NCBI GenBank assembly: GCA_024405155.1 | Contig: JAKSPC010000001.1 | Location: 62,001 to 126,000 of the forward strand | Origin: Lachnospiraceae bacterium | Lineage (GTDB): Bacteria > Bacillota > Clostridia > Lachnospirales > Lachnospiraceae | Reading direction: 5' to 3' | DNA: 64,000 bases | In this document: positions 60,449 through 64,000 of the stretch, in pieces | How the letters are laid out: each line of letters starts with the position of its first letter | Position numbering within the stretch: position 1 is the stretch's first letter | Made by a program: the position numbers and the translations under genes | Notes under the pieces: model-generated | Seen by the model: the letters and a program-made list of their open reading frames with translations, nothing else | The model's database searches: none | Told to the model about the DNA's origin: nothing

Positions 60449-60518
60449 TGCAAGAGGTAAAAACCGTGCTGCGAAGCTTAATACGACAGCTTCTTAAAAG
60501 GAATGCCGGGAGGGAAAT

Positions 60519-61394
60519 GTGACAGAACTGGTACCCGCATATGAAGGAAAGAAGCCCTATCTCTTTGTGAGCTATGCCCACAAAGATTCGGACCTCGTTC
60601 TTCCCGTCATTGCAAAAATGTTTGAAAAGAAATTCCGTGTCTGGTATGACGAGGGGATCGCGCCGGGCAGTGAGTGGCCGAAGAATATCGCCGACCACTT
60701 AAACGCTGCGGATGCCTTCGTGATCTTTGTGTCGGAAAATTCTCTCCGGTCCCCCAATTGCGAGAACGAGGTGATCCGTGCAAAGAAGAGCGGAAAAGAC
60801 ATCACACAGTTCTCCATTCACAGCCGCCTGCATCCGGAGCTGAAGGGCGTCCGGACGGTGTTTTCGGAAGCGGATCTTCTGGCTTCCATTCCCGGAAAAT
60901 ACGTGGGGGACGGCACCGGATATGACCGGAGCGTAAAGCAGGGAAACGGTCTTCTGACGAAGATAATTATTGCGGCAGCGGCAGCCGCAGCCATATGCCT
61001 GGTTGCTTTTTTTGCCACGGCGGACCGCAGTGCGCTTGCCGAAAAAACACTTGCCCGTCTGGAAAAAGCCGCCGGCTTCGGCGCCGACAAGGTTTTGAAT
61101 AACAATACGAAAGAAACGCCGGATGTTCTGATCGGCGACAGGGCACTCTCTGCAGCCGTGGACCGGGAGATCATGCAGATGGAAAGCGTGACGCTCTCTT
61201 TTGCAGACGACAGGATCCTGGAGGATATTGCGAATAACGACAGCCTTCTTAAGGAACTTACGATCCTCACCGCGGATATCACCACGCTGGAGCCCCTTTT
61301 GCGGTGCAGAAAGCTGGAAACGGTGTATCTTCCGCTTTCCGCATTTCCCTTAGAGATCCCGGAAAATGCACAGTTTGAGGTGATACTGCGGTAA
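60519..61394 (+). CDS. TIR-domain, transmembrane protein with short leucine-rich tail
   Basis: 291 residues from GTG 60519 (GGGAGGG upstream). A clear TIR_2-type domain (10-125): YLFVSYAHKDSD, VWYDEGIAPGSEWP, FVIFVSENSLRSPNCENEV; Glu84 is at the position of the NADase catalytic glutamate. One helix (149-166), then an outside region ending in leucine-rich text (LTILTADITTLEPLLRCRKL). Only member of the trio with a complete TIR, so the likely enzyme or signalling unit. Followed by a non-coding gap to the methyltransferase gene. Confidence 0.85.
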   Translation: MTELVPAYEGKKPYLFVSYAHKDSDLVLPVIAKMFEKKFRVWYDEGIAPGSEWPKNIADHLNAADAFVIFVSENSLRSPNCENEVIRAKKSGKDITQFSIHSRLHPELKGVRTVFSEADLLASIPGKYVGDGTGYDRSVKQGNGLLTKIIIAAAAAAAICLVAFFATADRSALAEKTLARLEKAAGFGADKVLNNNTKETPDVLIGDRALSAAVDREIMQMESVTLSFADDRILEDIANNDSLLKELTILTADITTLEPLLRCRKLETVYLPLSAFPLEIPENAQFEVILR

Positions 61395-61428
61395 TGCAGT
61401 CAGCGGTGATACTTTGGCGCCATTGTGG

Positions 61429-61475
61429 TATCATCTATCATGCCGTATCGCAGAGCGCGGCAGCGGATCACATAG
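61429..61475 (+). promoter_or_regulatory. Possible promoter with tiny leaderless ORF before the methyltransferase
   Basis: Extended -10 TGGTATCAT (TATCAT 61429-61434) with ATG 61440 five bases later, opening an 11-codon basic ORF (MPYRRARQRIT) that ends at 61475, 24 bp before the methyltransferase start. Could be a leader peptide or chance. Confidence 0.25.
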
Positions 61476-61499
61476 AAAAAATACAGGCAGGAAAGCAAC

Positions 61500-62705
61500 A
61501 TGGCAGAAGTGATTTTGAAAAAAGGCGAGGGCCGGTACTTAAAATCCGGCGGCGCCTGGATCTATGACAATGAAATAGATAAGATAAACGGCACATTCGC
61601 GGAAGGCGATATCGTGGATGTGCTGGATTTTGACGGCTGGCGCATGGGAAAGGGTTTCATCAACACCCGGTCGAAGATCACCGTGCGGATGCTCATCCGC
61701 AGACCGGATACGGAAATCAATGACGGTTTTCTTCGCATGCGTTTAAAAAACGCCTGGGAGTACCGGAAAGAAGTGATGGGAGAGGACCTGGGAAGCTGCC
61801 GCATCGTTTTCGGCGAGGCGGATTTTCTGCCGGGTCTTACCATCGATAAATACGAAGATGTGCTGGTGGTGGAGTCCCTGGCCCTGGGCATCGACCGGCT
61901 GAAAGAAAAAATCATCGGTATCCTGAAGGAGATCCTTAAGGAGGACGGCATCATCATCCGCGGTGTATTCGAGCGGAGCGATGCAAAAGTGCGGGAGCTG
62001 GAGGGCATGGAACCGGCCAAGGCATTCATCGGTGATCCTTTTGACACCAAAGTGCAGATCGTTGAAAACGGCGTGAAGTACATGGTGGACGTAAAGGACG
62101 GGCAGAAGACGGGATTCTTCCTGGATCAGAAATACAACCGCCGGGCCGTGGCACGCCTTTGCAAAGGAAAGGAAGTGCTGGACTGCTTCACCCATACCGG
62201 GTCTTTCGGTCTGAATGCGGCCTGCGCCGGCGCGGCACACGTGACGGCGGTGGATGCTTCGGAACTGGCCATCAGTCAGGCAAAAGAAAACGCCGCGTTA
62301 AACGGCGTGTCGGACATCGTTGATTTCAAAGTGGAAGATGTGTTTGAACTGCTTCCGGCTCTTATGGATGAGGGAAAGAAATATGATGTGGTGATCCTGG
62401 ATCCGCCGGCATTCACCAAATCCCGGGAGACCATCAAAAAGGCGGTCAAAGGCTACCGTGAGATCAACATGCGGGGACTGAAGCTGGTAAAGGACGGCGG
62501 CTATCTGGCCACCTGTTCCTGCTCTCATTTCATGGACGAGCAGCTTTTTCTGCAGACCATCCGGGAGGCGGCGTCCCTTTCGCACCGGCGCATTACCCGC
62601 GTGGAATTCCGGCAGCAGACCCCGGACCATCCGGTGCTCATCTGCGGGAACGAGAACTCCTACTATCTCAAGTTTGTAATTTACCGGGTTACAGACGAGA
62701 AATGA
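61500..62705 (+). CDS. Class I SAM-dependent rRNA methyltransferase (RlmI-like)
   Basis: 401 residues, GCAGGAAAG before ATG 61500. PUA-like N-terminal domain (GRYLKSGGAWIYDNEID), central region with DGQKTGFFLDQKYNR, SAM motif LDCFTHTGSFGLNAA and catalytic DPPAFTKS with CSCSHFM. This is the RlmI/YccW family that forms m5C in 23S rRNA. Housekeeping. Confidence 0.92.
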   Translation: MAEVILKKGEGRYLKSGGAWIYDNEIDKINGTFAEGDIVDVLDFDGWRMGKGFINTRSKITVRMLIRRPDTEINDGFLRMRLKNAWEYRKEVMGEDLGSCRIVFGEADFLPGLTIDKYEDVLVVESLALGIDRLKEKIIGILKEILKEDGIIIRGVFERSDAKVRELEGMEPAKAFIGDPFDTKVQIVENGVKYMVDVKDGQKTGFFLDQKYNRRAVARLCKGKEVLDCFTHTGSFGLNAACAGAAHVTAVDASELAISQAKENAALNGVSDIVDFKVEDVFELLPALMDEGKKYDVVILDPPAFTKSRETIKKAVKGYREINMRGLKLVKDGGYLATCSCSHFMDEQLFLQTIREAASLSHRRITRVEFRQQTPDHPVLICGNENSYYLKFVIYRVTDEK

Positions 62706-62710
62706 TGAAA

Positions 62711-62960
62711 TACATATAACTGACCGTTTTCGGCCGTATTATATGCAAATAAAACGGATTTTCGGCGGCAGAATACATATAATTGCCCATTTTTCGCCGC
62801 ATTATATGTATGTCAACCCTTGTCATTAGTCAAAATATACATATAATAGCGCAATTATGGTTGAATTATATGTATGGAAACAATTTGATTGGTTCAACAA
62901 TCGCCAATCAGAAGCAAAAAAATACGTATAAACGCCTGGATTTTGCTGCGTTTATACGTA
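62711..62960. repeat. Four-unit palindrome array, family 2
   Basis: Units of TACATATAA-N19-TTATATGTA: 62711-62747 (right arm TTATATGCA), 62774-62810, 62838-62874, and a variant TACGTATAA...TTATACGTA at 62923-62960 with 12-base arms. Unit starts are 63, 64 and 85 bp apart. The arms differ from family 1 (ATGTGAGCC) but the design is the same: four 37-41-bp spaced palindromes with about 64-bp pitch. It fills the gap between convergent genes. Confidence 0.85.
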
Positions 62961-63027
62961 AAATGATGTTTCTCCTTTGAAATGAGTTTCGGTGGTACAG
63001 TGCCGGCGACGGGATAAGAGAAAGTAT

Positions 63028-63867
63028 TTAGAGATACGCCACGATGAGCCCGCCTCTTTCCGCATAGAACCCGTCCAGGCCCCTGGCTTCCATAATGGTT
63101 ACCCTCGCGTCTGCCCAGACCTCCAGCAGCCGGTCGCGCAGCTTTTCCGCAGCAGCCAGATTCTGGCAGTGACTGATGACGATCTCTTTTCCGGTGAAGC
63201 AGCGTTCTTTCATATCTTCCAGGATCACGCGCAGCATTCCTTCCGTGCCCCGGGCTTTTCCCTTCATCACGATGCGGCCTTCGTCGCTGCCTGTACCGAT
63301 GCCCCACATACCCAGTTTTCTGGCAATGAATCCGGTGAGGCGTCCCATGCGGCCGTTTACTACCAGATTGTCGAAAGAACACAGGGCAAATACCGTCTTG
63401 ATCTCATCAAACAGCGCATCCGCTTTCTTTACGGCTTCTTCGTATGCCATGCCGCTTTCGATCCATTCCACCGTTTTCCGGATGCACATGGCCACTTCCG
63501 GCCCGGTGCAGCGGGAGTTGATCACGGCCACTTTTCCGGTCTTTCCTTCTTCTTCAAAAAGCTTCTTTGCCGTGTTGGCACTGTTGAAACTGCCGGAGAG
63601 ATTTTCCGAAATGGTGAAAAGAATGTTGTTTCCTTTTTCCAGAAGCTCCGCCATCCAGGCATCCGGTGCAGGGCAGGCGGTCTTTCCCGGTGTCTTTGCC
63701 GCTTCGATGCGGTCGAAAAGCTCGCCGGTATTCAGATCCTCGGTATCTACCATTTCATGTCCGTCAATGGTGATGGCAAAGGGGACCGTGTTGAAATCCA
63801 CTATGTCCGATACGATATCTTTTTTCTTGAGGTCACAGGAGGAATCTGAGATGATCTTCCAATCCAT
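63028..63867 (-). CDS. DegV family fatty-acid-binding protein
   Basis: 279 residues. ISDSSCDLKKKDI at the start, the acid-binding SENLSGSFNSA loop and GRMGRLTGF region are DegV (FakB-like) features: these proteins hold a fatty acid for phosphorylation by FakA. AAAGGAAAG before ATG 63867. A promoter with operator lies upstream. FakA is not in the window. Confidence 0.92.
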   Translation of the reverse strand: MDWKIISDSSCDLKKKDIVSDIVDFNTVPFAITIDGHEMVDTEDLNTGELFDRIEAAKTPGKTACPAPDAWMAELLEKGNNILFTISENLSGSFNSANTAKKLFEEEGKTGKVAVINSRCTGPEVAMCIRKTVEWIESGMAYEEAVKKADALFDEIKTVFALCSFDNLVVNGRMGRLTGFIARKLGMWGIGTGSDEGRIVMKGKARGTEGMLRVILEDMKERCFTGKEIVISHCQNLAAAEKLRDRLLEVWADARVTIMEARGLDGFYAERGGLIVAYL

Positions 63868-63935
63868 GGCTTTCCTTTCTTTCGGGTGACGGCGGAGGCA
63901 GCTGCGCCGGATAAGGTCTTTGTCTGAACCGTTTG

Positions 63936-63958
63936 TATGTGAACACTATGTTCACATA
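63936..63958. promoter_or_regulatory. 23-bp palindromic operator at the degV start site
   Basis: TATGTGAAC-ACTAT-GTTCACATA, 9-bp perfect arms, covering the predicted +1 of the degV promoter. The form TGTGAAC...GTTCACA is typical of TetR-family repressor sites. The repressor gene may lie just beyond the window. Confidence 0.7.
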
Positions 63959-63959
63959 G

Positions 63960-63988
63960 ATTATAAAGGATACTTTCCCAATTGTAAA
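63960..63988 (-). promoter_or_regulatory. degV promoter
   Basis: On the minus strand TTTACA (63988-63983), 17-bp spacer, TATAAT (63965-63960); one mismatch to consensus in all. Downstream is the palindrome 63936-63958. Confidence 0.85.
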
Positions 63989-64000
63989 ATAAACTTTTGC

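Noticed and set aside
1..64000. tRNA or rRNA genes
   Set aside because: No T-loop or acceptor-stem patterns or rRNA core sequences were noticed while reading both strands; a dedicated covariance scan would settle this.

Overview
The window reads like a chromosomal segment of an anaerobic, low-to-mid GC Clostridia, most probably Lachnospiraceae. This is inferred from gene content: a BspA-type leucine-rich lipoprotein, dockerin and cohesin-like exoproteins, a DUF6472 small protein, a DUF3990/XRE module, a tungsten-type aldehyde:ferredoxin oxidoreductase, FtsX transporters and strong AGGAGG ribosome binding sites. No rRNA, tRNA or CRISPR array was seen.

Layout. 0-3 kb (minus): an M13 metallopeptidase lipoprotein and a cut-off ABC ATPase. 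3.0-3.4 kb: a four-unit array of spaced palindromes. 3.6-6.7 kb: a MerR/TipA regulator under its own 19-bp-spacer promoter, an M20 amidohydrolase and an anchored nuclease. 6.7-9.5 kb (minus): SpoIIE-type phosphatase and SstT. 9.6-14.9 kb: an operon of FtsX permease, carrier protein, acyltransferase-3 and AMP-forming ligase, apparently started as a leaderless mRNA. 15.7-23.0 kb: FecBCD-type ABC transporter, duplicated SUOX-like lipoprotein, AOR, ferredoxin and Fe-alcohol dehydrogenase, which suggests metal uptake feeding an acid-to-alcohol pathway. 23.1-30.5 kb: two ABC ATPases with N-terminal sensory (GAF or GAF-like) domains around an FtsX permease and two exported proteins. 30.5-37.8 kb: housekeeping metabolism, a second copy of the palindrome array, and an MmsAB/ChvE-type sugar transporter. 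37.9-40.8 kb: a small AT-rich island (AlbA_2 protein, NUDIX remnant, XRE-TPR protein) bracketed by GATAACA iterons. 41.0-45.2 kb: M20D hydrolase, BspA-like lipoprotein, a decayed DUF3990 toxin with its XRE partner. 45.3-54.2 kb: large exported proteins sharing a cohesin-like module, two with dockerins, one a pseudogene. 54.3-57.3 kb: XRE protein, BrnTA toxin-antitoxin, and a GH25/C39 membrane-anchored hydrolase with a highly structured leader.

The most interesting locus is 57.4-61.4 kb: a DUF4231 (SLATT-like) two-TM protein, a stand-alone RyR domain protein and three paralogous TIR-TM-leucine-rich proteins in one strand-coherent cluster. Only the last TIR keeps the putative catalytic glutamate; the topology is a mirror image of a Toll-like receptor. 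It looks like an undescribed membrane-linked sensing or conflict system.

The window ends with an RlmI-like methyltransferase, a second family of palindrome arrays with the same four-unit, roughly 64-bp architecture, and a DegV gene with a clear promoter and operator.
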